NCBI GenBank assembly: GCA_001311585.1
Contig: BBBN01000051.1
Coordinates: 1-9,453 of the forward strand
DNA: 9,453 bases
Direction of reading: 5' to 3'
DNA from: Thermus sp. JCM 17653
GTDB taxonomy: Bacteria; Deinococcota; Deinococci; Deinococcales; Thermaceae
A model generated the notes under the pieces. That model made no database searches, was not told the DNA's origin, and saw only the letters and a program-made list of their open reading frames with translations. Below, one piece after another: positions 1 to 8,810 of this stretch. Numbering within the stretch: the first letter of the stretch is position 1; each line of letters starts with the position of its first letter. Position numbers and translations under genes: made by a program.

Positions 1-192
1 GGGGGCCAGGTGGGCCTCCAGTTCCCGGGCAAGCCTCTCCAGGAGGGTTTCTAAGAGCTGGAGGTCCAGGTGATGCACGGCGTAGCGGGCCAGGGACTGG
101 TGGGAAGGGAAGGGTCCTTTCATCAGGTCCTGGAGTGAGGCCTCCGTCTTGCGGTAGGTGAGGCGGAAGAAGGCGCGGTAAAGGATATACAC
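1..192 (-). CDS. Unidentified partial protein, possibly the N-terminal part of a transposase
   Basis: The minus strand is open from 261 to the left edge in this frame. Possible starts are GTG at 192 or TTG at 213; neither has a convincing ribosome site. The predicted protein is helical and rich in Leu, Arg and Tyr, with the stretches YRAFFRLTYRKTEASLQDLM and FPSHQSLARYAVHHLDLQ. An aromatic 'lyraFFrLtYRktEasLqdL' helix followed by a 'PsHqSLaRy' turn recalls the region ahead of the catalytic core in some DDE-type transposases. That is resemblance only: no catalytic residue lies inside the window. It starts just after mqnA and the 198-222 hairpin, so it could be an element inserted downstream of that operon. 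A lineage-specific helical protein is an equally open reading. Truncated by the window edge. Confidence 0.4.
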   Translation of the reverse strand, partial: MYILYRAFFRLTYRKTEASLQDLMKGPFPSHQSLARYAVHHLDLQLLETLLERLARELEAHLAP

Positions 193-197
193 CCGAC

Positions 198-222
198 GGG
201 CTTGCCTTTGCAAGGCAAGCCC
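198..222 (-). terminator. Perfect 11-bp hairpin just after mqnA
   Basis: Two perfect 11-base arms (GGGCTTGCCTT and AAGGCAAGCCC) flank a three-base loop. The hairpin starts four bases after the mqnA stop codon, where an operon terminator would sit. The downstream RNA lacks a clean U tract (it reads GUCGGGUGUAUAUCCUUU), so it is not a textbook intrinsic terminator. It could instead be an mRNA-stabilising 3' hairpin or the edge of a mobile element. Confidence 0.45.
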
Positions 223-226
223 ATCG

Positions 227-1041
227 CTATTCGGGATAGTAGAGGGGCCGGAAGGGAAGCCCTAAGGCCTCGGCGAAGGCTTGGAGGCCCAGGCGGTCGG
301 GTTCCTCCAGGTGGTAGCGGAAGTTCCAGAGGTAGTGTTCCATGAGGGCGGGGTGGACCCCAAGCCTTTCCGCCTCCCCCCGGGCCACCTCCCCTAACCG
401 GGCCAAGCTTCCCGCCTGGCCCGCCTTAGGGCCCGGACCAGGGCCTTGGGGGGCGGGTTTTCCTTCCGGTAGGCCCAGACGGCGAAGACGAAGGGGAGGC
501 GGGTCTTTTGGAACCAGAGGACGGAGAGGTCGGTGACCTGGACCCCGCCCAGGTGGGTGGGGAGGGCGTGGGGGGTTTCGGGGAGCCCGGGGAGGAGGGC
601 GGCGTACGCCTGGATGGCCTGGTCGCCGATGAGGAGCACCCCATCGTAAGCGGAAAGGAGTTCCAGCCCCCCCCTCGCCTCCTGGTAATGGGGATAAACG
701 CCCTGCTCTTCAAGAAGAAGCTTGAGGAGGGCCACGCTGGTGGCGCTTTCCGTGGTGAGGGCCACCCGCTTTAGGTCCCTTAAGGGCGGGCGGTGGAAGA
801 GGTTCACGGAGTACACCGGCCCGAGCACCGCCACGGAAAAGTCCGGCAGGAGGCCCAAGGCCTCCTGGTGCCGGAGGTAAGCGTAACTGGAGGCCAGGGA
901 AAGGTCCAGCTTCCCCTCCAGAAGCCAGGCGTTGAGGGCGGTGGGGGGGGCGTGGACCACCGAGAACCCTTCCGGCCTCAGGAAGCGGACCAGGGGAGCC
1001 ACGTTGGCGTAGGGGGGAAAGCCCACCCGCAGCGCCCTCAT
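227..1041 (-). CDS. mqnA: MqnA, chorismate dehydratase (futalosine menaquinone pathway), frameshifted in this sequence
   Basis: MqnA dehydrates chorismate to 3-[(1-carboxyvinyl)oxy]benzoate, the first committed step of the futalosine route to menaquinone, in the cytosol. The ATG at 1041 follows a purine-rich GGGGAGAAGAGG ribosome site. The start MRALRVGFPPYANVAPLV and the interior stretches SLASSYAYLR, VALTTESATSVALLKLLL and LLIGDQAIQAY are typical of this periplasmic-binding-protein-like fold. The frame runs into a stop at 394. The family C-terminus (ALMEHYLWNFRYHLEEPDRL, ending RPLYYPE) continues in the next frame to TAG at 229-227. One missing C near 417-422 (GGGCCAGG for GGGCCCAGG) restores a 271-residue protein, normal for the family. 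It lies 43 bp after mqnE, whose product uses its product. The call is secure; the break is very probably a sequence error. Confidence 0.93.
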
Positions 1042-1055
1042 GCCCTCTTCTCCCC

Positions 1056-1085
1056 AGGCCTTTCCCCCCGCCTGGCGGGTGGCCT
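1056..1085 (-). repeat. Nested inverted repeats in the mqnE-mqnA gap
   Basis: The 43-bp gap contains CCCGCC and GGCGGG around a single base (1067-1079), enclosed by a five-base outer pair, AGGCC and GGCCT (1056-1060 and 1081-1085). In the operon RNA this could fold into a hairpin just upstream of the mqnA ribosome site. It might affect processing or translation, or simply reflect GC-rich sequence. There is no U tract, so I do not call it a terminator. Confidence 0.35.
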
Positions 1086-2201
1086 CAGGCCTCCACCCGG
1101 TCCCAAAGGCGCACCTCCCGGTAGAGGGCGTCCCGCTCCACGGGGATCCGGCCCGCCATGAGGATGATCTGGGCGAGCTCCCGCTTGGTGAGGCCCTTGG
1201 GCGTGGGGCTTCCCGCCATGTGGACGATCCGTTCCTCAATGAGGGTGCCGTCTATGTCCGTCACGCCCCAGTCCAAGGAGACCTGGGCGAGCTCAGGGGT
1301 TAAGGTGGCCCAGTACCCCTTGATGTGGGGGAAGTTGTCCAGGTAAAGCCGGGCCACGGCCAGGTTCCTGAGGTCGTCCAGCCCTGTGGTGAACTCCCTC
1401 TTGCCGAGCTCCCGGGCGAGCTGGTTCCCGTCGGGCTGGAAGGCCAGGGGGATGAAGCTCATGAACCCCCCGGTCTCGTCCTGGAGGCGGCGCAGGCGGT
1501 TCATGTGGTCCAAGCGTTCCTCCAGGGTCTCTATGTGCCGTAGAGCATGGTGGCGTTGGTGGGGATGCCGAGCTCGTGGGCGGTGCGGTGGATCTCCAGC
1601 CACCCTTCCGCCGAGACCTTGGCCCGGGCGATCTTCTTGCGCACCCTCTCGGCGAAGATCTCCGCCCCGCCTCCCGGCATGGCGTCCAGGCCCGCTTCTT
1701 TTAGGGCCGCTAGGACCTCCCGGTAGGCATGCGGGCGACCTTGGCGAAGTGGTGGATCTCCGCCGCCGTCCAGGCCTTCACCTGGACTCCGGGGAAGCTC
1801 TCCTTGAGGGCCCGCACCAGGTCCAGGTAGTAGGAGAAGGGCCTCTTGGGGTGGTGGCCTGCGGTCATGTGGATCTCGGTGAGCCCCGGCTGGTAGCGTT
1901 CCCTCACCCAGGCCACCACCTCGTCCACGTCCCAATCCCAGGCCCCTTCCTCGCCGAAGCGCCTTTGGAAGGCGCAGAAGGTGCACCCCACGTAGCAGAT
2001 GTTGGTCTGGGAGACGCGGATGGAGTGGACGAAGTAGGTCTTGTGCCCGTGCTTCCGCTCCCGCACCAGGTTGGCCAGGCGCATGAGGGTGGGGAGGTCC
2101 TGGGTCTCGTAGAGCACGAGGCCGTCCTCAAAGGAAAGCCGCTTCCCCTCCAGCACCTTCTCGGCAATGGGGAGGAGGCGGGGGTCCCGGATGCCTCTCA
2201 C
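1085..2201 (-). CDS. mqnE: MqnE, aminofutalosine synthase (radical SAM), with two frameshifts in this sequence
   Basis: MqnE joins the MqnA product to S-adenosylmethionine to make 6-amino-6-deoxyfutalosine, using a [4Fe-4S] cluster. The cluster motif is visible as CYVGCTFC (CX3CX2C; Cys69, Cys73, Cys76). The stretches DETGGFMSFIPLAFQPDGNQ, YLDNFPHIKGYW and DIDGTLIEERIVHMAG favour MqnE over the related MqnC. The frame breaks twice. Near 1726-1727, CCC has become CC (restoring MPYREVLAAL). Near 1536-1537, GGCC has become GGC (restoring LYGHIETLEERLDHM). With both bases restored the protein is 372 residues, the family length. The start is GTG at 2201, 10 bp after the PIN-like gene, and the N-terminus matches the family. 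The ribosome site is weak (CCGGGG close by, GGGGAG farther off), so coupling to the upstream gene is likely. Confidence 0.93.
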
Positions 2202-2211
2202 GCCCCGGAGT

Positions 2212-2876
2212 CTACTCCCCCCGGAGGCGAAGGACCAGGGCCTCCACCTCTTTCTGCCTTCCCCCCACGCTTCTTTCCGGCAGGAGGTTCCGGAGGTAGC
2301 GGTCGGTGAGGAGGAGGTCCACGTAGGGGTAGACCGTGGCCGCCATCACCGCGTCCAGGAGGTCGGAGGGGCGGGGCTTGCGGTGGGGGTCGGTGGCCGT
2401 GCGGGCCAGGAGGTGGGCAAGGAGCCGCACGAAGGCACTTCCCTAAGGCCGGTGCGTGAGCGGACTTCCCGCAGGGCCAGGTCAAAGGCCTCCCCGTAGG
2501 GGAGCCCGCGGAGGCTTTCGGGAAGCCCCTGGAAGGGGGAGAGGTCCGCCGGGATCTCCCAGCTTCCCTCCCGGAAGAGGAGGTCTTCCCGGTAAAGCCC
2601 CCTCTCCTGCCTTACCGCCACCTCCAGCCAGGGCCGGACCCAGTAGCCGCCCGAGAGGGCGGCGAAGACCTCCTGTAGGGCGGGGAGGAGGTAGCCCGCC
2701 TTTTCCTCCGGGCCCCTTTGGGGGTAGAGGGTTTCCAGGACGTGGAAGGGGCTCGGTGGGGCCAGGGCCTTTTCCCTTAGGGCCTGGAAGAGCCTGCCGA
2801 AGGCCTCGTGCCCCCTTTGGCCCAGGAGGTGCTTGGCCATGCGGCTGGCGTGGTTTTGGTCCAGGTAGACCAGCAC
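2212..2876 (-). CDS. PIN-like domain hypothetical protein, possible nuclease, frameshifted in this sequence
   Basis: The reconstructed protein is 221 residues. It starts MLVYLDQNHASRMAKHLLGQ, with Asp6 on a predicted first beta strand, as in PIN-like nucleases. Other acidic residues are placed plausibly: Glu48 (HVLETLYP) and, near the C-terminus, Asp172/Asp175, Asp187 and Asp192 (YPYVDLLLTDRYLRNLL). That late 'D..LTD' pattern is the strongest PIN-like sign. I cannot name a family, and nuclease activity is inferred. One missing C near 2434-2436 (GTGCCTTC for GTGCCCTTC) joins the halves as REVPFVRLLAHLL. The GTG start follows the yqhA stop directly, with AAGGAG inside the end of yqhA, so the two are translationally coupled. 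No small antitoxin-like gene is adjacent, which argues against a classic VapBC pair. Its role beside menaquinone genes is unknown. Confidence 0.7.
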
Positions 2877-3322
2877 CTACTCCTTGGCCCGGGCCAGCCA
2901 CAAGGCGGCGCTTAGGAGGGCCACCCCTCCGGCGAAGAGGAGGAAGTCCAGGGCCTCCTGGGGCTTGAAGGCCAGGGCCTTCTCAAAGAACTTCACCACC
3001 AGGATCATGACGATCACCTGGCCCAGCTTGTTCTTGAGGTCGGCCAGGCTTTCCACCGCCAAGACGTTGTCCAAGGGCACTTCCAGCTTGCCGATGAAGA
3101 GCTCAAAGAGGCCCACGCTGAAGATGAGGAAGACGGCGGAGAGGAGGGCCAGGTCCACGGCCCCCACCAGGTGGGGAGGGCGGCCTCGAGGCCCTGCCCC
3201 AGGGCGGAAACGGCCTCCCATAGGGCGTGCCAGGCGAAGTAGAGGGCCCCGAGGAGGAGGCCCACCACCGGCAGGGCCACGATCCAGCGCGCCAGGTTGG
3301 TCAGGGAGTTCCAGAGGTTCAT
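2877..3322 (-). CDS. yqhA: YqhA/UPF0114 family membrane protein, frameshifted in this sequence
   Basis: A small integral membrane protein of unknown function. The reconstructed 148 residues show four hydrophobic segments, at about 13-35, 53-75, 100-118 and 124-145. The stretches VFLIFSVGLFELFIGKL and LADLKNKLGQVIVMILVVKF match the UPF0114 pattern of a 'GlyELFI' helix followed by an 'LK.KL..VIV' segment. One missing C near 3172-3173 (CCCACC for CCCCACC, restoring LPHLVGAVDL) joins the two halves. The start is ATG at 3322, 11 bp after the restored lacI stop, with no clear ribosome site, so coupling to lacI is likely. The stop TAG abuts the GTG of the PIN-like gene. No sequence clue gives a substrate or partner. 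Confidence 0.8.
2880..2885 (-). promoter_or_regulatory. Ribosome binding site of the PIN-like gene
   Basis: AAGGAG lies inside the last codons of yqhA, three bases (the yqhA TAG) before the GTG at 2876. It supports that GTG as the start and points to translational coupling. Confidence 0.65.
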
Positions 3323-3333
3323 GGTGAGGATTG

Positions 3334-4367
3334 CTAGGGCACGTAGGGGGCGGGGCCCGGGGTCAGGGTGGAGGTCCTTTCCACCAGGATGGGCTCAAAG
3401 CGCACCTCCCGGGGGGCTCCGGCGTAGCCTGCATCCTCTCCAGGAGGAGCTGGGCCGCCCGGGCCCCCATGGCCTCCACGGGCTGGGCGATGGTGGAAAG
3501 CCCCACCTCCTCGGCGAAGGGGTGGCCGTCAAAGCCCAGGACCCGCACGTCCTTTCCCGGGGTGAGGCCGAGGCGCTGGGCTTCCTCCAAGACCCCCAGG
3601 GCCACCTGGTCCGCCCCGGCGAAGACGTTGAGGGGCGGGGAGGCCTTTTCCAGGAAGTGGCGCAGGGCGAGCCGCCCCCCCTCCTGGGAAAGGCGGGTGA
3701 CGTAGAGGTGGTCCTCCGGGAAGGGGCGGCCCGCCTCCTTTAGGGCCTCCCCAAAGCCCGCCATGCGCTCGGCGAAGACGGTGCGGCGGAAGGCCCGGTC
3801 GGGCTCCTCCTCCACCTTGATGGCGAAGATGGCCCCAGGGAAGCGGGCGAGGTAGGCCCCGGCCAGCCTGCCCCCCAGGAAGTTGTCCAGGTAGACCGAG
3901 TCGTACCGGGGGTTTTGCGCGTCCACCAGGACCACGGGGCGGTCGGTGGGGAGGCGGCCTTCCTCGAAGTGCTCCGTGAGGTCGTAGGAGGCGAGGATGA
4001 GGCCGTCGGTGAGGTAGGCCAGGGTGGAGCTCTCCAGGTAGCGCTTGAGCCGGGCCTGGGAGAGGATGGGGAAGAGGGCCAGGTCGTAGCGCTTTTCCAG
4101 GAGGACCCCCTCGAGGCCCTCTATGAGCCTGCGGTAAAACTCCGTGGCCACGAAGGGCAGGAGGACGCTCACCGTGTAGCTCCGACCCCCGGCGATCCTG
4201 CGGGCGTGGGGGTTGGGGGTGTAGCCCAGCTCCTCCATGGCCCTAAGGACCCGGGCCCGGGTCTCGGGGCGCACCGCCGGGTGGTTGTTGAGGACCCGGC
4301 TCACCGTGCCCAGGCCCACCCCTGCCCGGGCGGCCACCTCGTGGATGGTGGGTTGCTTCTTCCTCAT
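3334..4367 (-). CDS. LacI-family transcriptional regulator, frameshifted near its C-terminus in this sequence
   Basis: A cytosolic DNA-binding repressor of the LacI/GalR type. The N-terminal helix-turn-helix (residues 7-26, TIHEVAARAGVGLGTVSRVL) is followed by NNHPAVRPETRARVLRAMEE and a hinge near residues 50-60 (GYTPNPHARRIAGG). A sugar-binding-protein-like ligand core follows, with VYLDNFLGGRLAG, VFAGADQVALGVL and VRVLGFDGHPFAEEVGLSTI. A G run at 3411-3416 appears one base short. Adding it changes the ending from a stop at 3363 to REVRFEPILVERTSTLTPGP and a stop at 3334, giving 344 residues and the usual 'l.vR.St' LacI ending. It heads the yqhA-PIN-mqnE-mqnA run and faces the PlsY-like gene across probable operators, so autoregulation is likely. 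The effector is unknown, and no sugar-use genes are nearby. The start lacks a clear ribosome site. Confidence 0.92.
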
Positions 4368-4373
4368 GGCGTG

Positions 4374-4399
4374 TGGAAGCGCTTCATGGAAACTTCCAT
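4374..4399. promoter_or_regulatory. Two adjacent LacI-type operator candidates
   Basis: Two inverted repeats lie side by side in the divergent region. The first has the perfect core GAAGCGCTTC (4376-4385), very like the CG-centred operators of the LacI family. The second, ATGGAAACTTCCAT (4386-4399), has perfect six-base arms around two bases. Their centres are 12 bp apart. They cover the predicted start of transcription of the regulator gene and the upstream side of the opposite gene's possible promoter, as expected for autorepression with possible dual control. Binding by the adjacent regulator is inferred. Confidence 0.65.
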
Positions 4400-4411
4400 T
4401 CTCAGGATACT
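4383..4411 (+). promoter_or_regulatory. Weak promoter candidate for the PlsY-purD operon
   Basis: TTCATG (4383-4388) and GATACT (4406-4411) lie 17 bases apart on the plus strand. The -10 is acceptable and the -35 is poor. The -35 sits inside the operator pair, so one repressor could act on both directions. Offered as a candidate only. Confidence 0.25.
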
Positions 4412-4432
4412 CCAGGGTCCCGGCCTTTGCAA
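4404..4432 (-). promoter_or_regulatory. Probable sigma-A promoter for the lacI-mqnA operon
   Basis: On the minus strand TTGCAA (4432-4427) and TATCCT (4409-4404) are separated by exactly 17 bases, close to the TTGACA/TATAAT consensus. Transcription would start near 4397, inside the operator pair, leaving a leader of about 30 bases before the regulator ATG. Confidence 0.6.
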
Positions 4433-4442
4433 GAATGGGGGC

Positions 4443-4976
4443 ATGGCCTACCTCCTCCTGGCCTACCTCCTGGGCTCCTTGGTGGGGGGGCTCCTCTTCT
4501 TCCCCGAGGTGCGGGAGAAGGACCTTCCCGGAGGTTCGGGGGTCTTCCGCCGCAAGGGTCTGCGGGCCGCCTTACTGGTGGTCCTCTTTGACCTGGGAAA
4601 GGGGGTTTTGGCGGCCCTCCTCACCCCCGAGGCCCTTCGCCCCTTTGCGGGGGCGGCCTTGGTGGCGGGCCACAACTGGCCCCTTTTCTTCCGTTTCCGG
4701 GGAGGCGGGGGGATCGCCCCCTCCTTGGGCTTCTTCTTGGCCTGGTTTCCCCGGGAGACCCTCTGGGCCACGGCTTTGGGCCTTTTTGTGGCGGGGGCCT
4801 ACCACCTCCTCTACTGGCGGAGGAGGCGGAGGGGGATCTACCCCATTCCCTTCGGGGCCCTCTTCGGCTACTTGGCCCTTTTCCTCCTGGCCCCGGCCGA
4901 GGGCCGGCTGGGGGCGCTTTGGGTAGCGGGGGTGGTCCTCCTCCGGGGGCTGCAAATCCTTTTGGGAAGATGGTAG
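4443..4976 (+). CDS. PlsY-like membrane protein, divergent paralogue of glycerol-3-phosphate acyltransferase
   Basis: An intact 177-residue membrane protein. The start YLLLAYLLGSLVGGLLF, a GSG loop (PGGSGVFRRKG, residues 29-39), the FDLGKG segment (49-54) and GHNWPLFFRFRGG (76-88) follow the order of motifs in PlsY, which transfers acyl groups from acyl-phosphate to glycerol-3-phosphate. The key motifs are degraded. GSGNxGxTN is only GSGVFRR, and the GGKGVAT loop reads GGGGIAP, so the conserved lysine is lost (about residue 89). No C-terminal HREN-type motif is seen. It may therefore not catalyse the PlsY reaction. The ATG is preceded by GGGGG, the only ribosome-site-like run. It is the first gene of the rightward run and ends 9 bp before the FAH-family gene. 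Membrane location is clear; activity is uncertain. Confidence 0.75.
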   Translation: MAYLLLAYLLGSLVGGLLFFPEVREKDLPGGSGVFRRKGLRAALLVVLFDLGKGVLAALLTPEALRPFAGAALVAGHNWPLFFRFRGGGGIAPSLGFFLAWFPRETLWATALGLFVAGAYHLLYWRRRRRGIYPIPFGALFGYLALFLLAPAEGRLGALWVAGVVLLRGLQILLGRW

Positions 4977-4985
4977 CTTTAGGGC

Positions 4986-5778
4986 ATGAAGATCCTGCGC
5001 TTCAACGAGGGCCGCTGGGGAATTCTGGAAGGGGAGCTGGTCCTGGAGACGGACGCTCCCGGGGGTAACCCCACGGGCAGGCGGTACGACCTGGCCTCGG
5101 TGCGCCTCCTGGCGCCCGCCACCCCCAGCAAGATCGTCTGCGTGGGGCGGAACTATAAGGGGCACATCCGGGAGATGGGGCACGACTTCGGGGAAGACCT
5201 GCCCCAGGAGCCGGGGCTTTTCCTGAAGGCCCCCAACGCCCTGGCCCACCCCGCCAACCCCCGGGACCCCGGGAACACGGGGGACGCCGTGCCCTACCCC
5301 TTCTTTACCCAGGAGCTCCACTACGAGGGGGAGCTCGCCGTGATCATCGGGGACCGGATGCGGAACGTCCCCCCCGAAAAGGCCCTGGACCACGTTCTGG
5401 GCTACACCATCGCCGTGGACATCACCGCCCGGGACGCCAGAAGAAGGACCTGCAGTGGGTCCGGGCCAAGAGCGCCGACAAGTTCCTCCCCTTGGCCCTT
5501 GGATGGAAACCGACCTAGATCCCCAGAACACCTGGGTGCGCACCTACATCAACGGGGAGCTCCGCCAGGAGGGGCACACTTCCCAGATGATCTTCAGCGT
5601 GGCGGAGATCCTTTCCTACATCTCCAGCTTCATGACCCTCGAGCCCCTGGACGTGGTCCTCACCGGCACCCCCGAGGGCGTGGGGGCGCTGGGCCCCGGG
5701 GACCGGATTGAGGTGGCGGTGGAGGGCATCGGTACCCTCCACACCCGCATCGGCCCCAAGGAGGAGAGGCCGTGGTAG
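4986..5778 (+). CDS. Fumarylacetoacetate hydrolase (FAH) family protein, with two frameshifts in this sequence
   Basis: A metal-dependent C-C hydrolase or isomerase fold acting on 2-oxo or 2-hydroxy-diene acids. The substrate cannot be told from sequence; aromatic-acid breakdown or oxaloacetate/acylpyruvate chemistry are both possible. Family marks are [17 protein letters not shown], a metal-site segment [11 protein letters not shown] (Glu114 and Glu116), Asp145 ([11 protein letters not shown]), and the C-terminal [15 protein letters not shown]. Two missing bases break the frame. A C near 5438 restores [16 protein letters not shown], and a G near 5494 restores [14 protein letters not shown]. 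The corrected protein is 264 residues, as expected. It starts 9 bp after the PlsY-like gene with a weak AGGG site, and its stop lies inside the start of the next gene. Single-enzyme FAH proteins are often isolated from clear pathways, and nothing nearby names the substrate. Confidence 0.9.
5758..5764 (+). promoter_or_regulatory. Strong ribosome binding site for the MBL-fold gene
   Basis: AAGGAGG lies seven bases before the GTG at 5772, inside the end of the FAH-family gene. It decides in favour of this non-ATG start and shows that the two genes are translated as a unit. Confidence 0.7.
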
Positions 5779-6667
5779 AGGTCTTGGATCTCGGCTTCCA
5801 GGGAGCGGAAGGGGTCATCGCCAGCTTCCTCCTCAGGACCAAGGAAGGCCCCCTCCTCATAGAGACGGGCCCCGAGAGCACCTATCCCCGTCTGGTTTCC
5901 GCCCTCCGGGAGCGGGGGGTGGCCCCCGAGGAGGTGCGCCACGTCTTCGTGACCCACATCCACCTGGACCATGCGGGGGCCGCCTGGCGGTTGGCGGAGC
6001 TTGGGGCCACGGTCTACGTCCACCCTAAAGGCGCCCCTCACCTGGTGGACCCCTCGAGGCTTCTGGCCTCCGCCGAGCGCATCTACGGGGCCATGCTCAG
6101 GCCCCTTTGGGGGGAGCTTAGGGCCATCCCCCAGGGGAGGGTGCGGGTCCTGGCCGACGGGGAAGAGGTGGAGGTGGGCGGGGTGAGGGTGCAGGCCCTG
6201 GAGACCCTGGGCCACGCGGGCCACCACCACGCCTACCTGGTGGGGGGCTTCCTCTTCGCCGGGGACATCGCCGGGGTGCGCATCGCCCCGGGGCCCGTCC
6301 TTCCCCACGCCGCCCCCGGACATCCACCTGGAGAGCTGGTACGCTCCTTGGACCGCCTCCTGGCCTTGCGCCCCGAGGTCCTTTACCTCACCACTTCGGG
6401 GCCTATAGGGACGTGGAGTCCCACCTCCAGGCCCTTAGGGAGGTCCTGGAGGCCTGGGCGGGCTGGGTGCTCCACCGCCTAAAGGAAGGGCTTTCCGAGG
6501 AGGAGATGACCCGGCGCTTTGAGGCCTACTGGCGGGAGGGCTTGAGGAGGGCGGGGGTGGACGCGGCGGGCATGCGCCTCTACGAGCTCGCCGACCCCCC
6601 CTACATGAACCTCCAGGGCTTGGTGCGCTACTGGCGGAAGCACCACCCCGAGGCCTTGGAGGGGTAG
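5772..6667 (+). CDS. Metallo-beta-lactamase fold hydrolase, with multiple indels in this sequence
   Basis: A binuclear-metal hydrolase of the glyoxalase II-like group. The metal motif [11 protein letters not shown] (His62, His64, Asp66, His67), then [10 protein letters not shown] (His148) and FAGDIAG (Asp165), are all present; a final metal His falls at a break. A deletion near 6392 turns [14 protein letters not shown] into an out-of-frame tail that stops at 6482. Restoring one C returns the His and continues to the stop at 6667. A second, compensated pair is likely: an extra C at 6303-6306 and a missing C near 6354. Correcting both changes [14 protein letters not shown] to [14 protein letters not shown], which fits the family better. 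Corrected length is about 298 residues. The GTG start overlaps the FAH-family stop by seven bases, and the stop touches the purN ATG. The C-terminal helical domain ([20 protein letters not shown]) is like that of this hydrolase group. Substrate unknown. Confidence 0.88.
6658..6664 (+). promoter_or_regulatory. Ribosome binding site choosing the purN start
   Basis: GGAGGGG at the end of the hydrolase gene is optimally placed for the ATG at 6668. It favours that start over the in-frame ATG at 6704, which would match the usual family N-terminus. Confidence 0.55.

Positions 6668-8799
<2,132 letters not shown>

Positions 8800-8810
<11 letters not shown>

Noticed and set aside
1386..2309. Plus-strand open frame of about 300 codons over mqnE
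   Set aside because: It mirrors mqnE codon usage, has a low-complexity Gly/Pro/Val/His composition and resembles no family.
227..3334. Menaquinone and neighbouring genes as pseudogenes
   Set aside because: Each is restored by one or two G/C bases, and the sequence on both sides keeps conserved residues, with no second-site decay.
3915..4442. Long plus-strand open frame running into the PlsY-like gene
   Set aside because: It is antisense to the LacI gene and exists because GC-rich third positions remove stops. The PlsY family start and the ribosome-site-like G run place the real start at 4443.
4572..6323. Long minus-strand open frames opposite the PlsY-like, FAH-family and hydrolase genes
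   Set aside because: All are antisense shadows. The plus strand has clear family motifs, ribosome sites and coupled starts.
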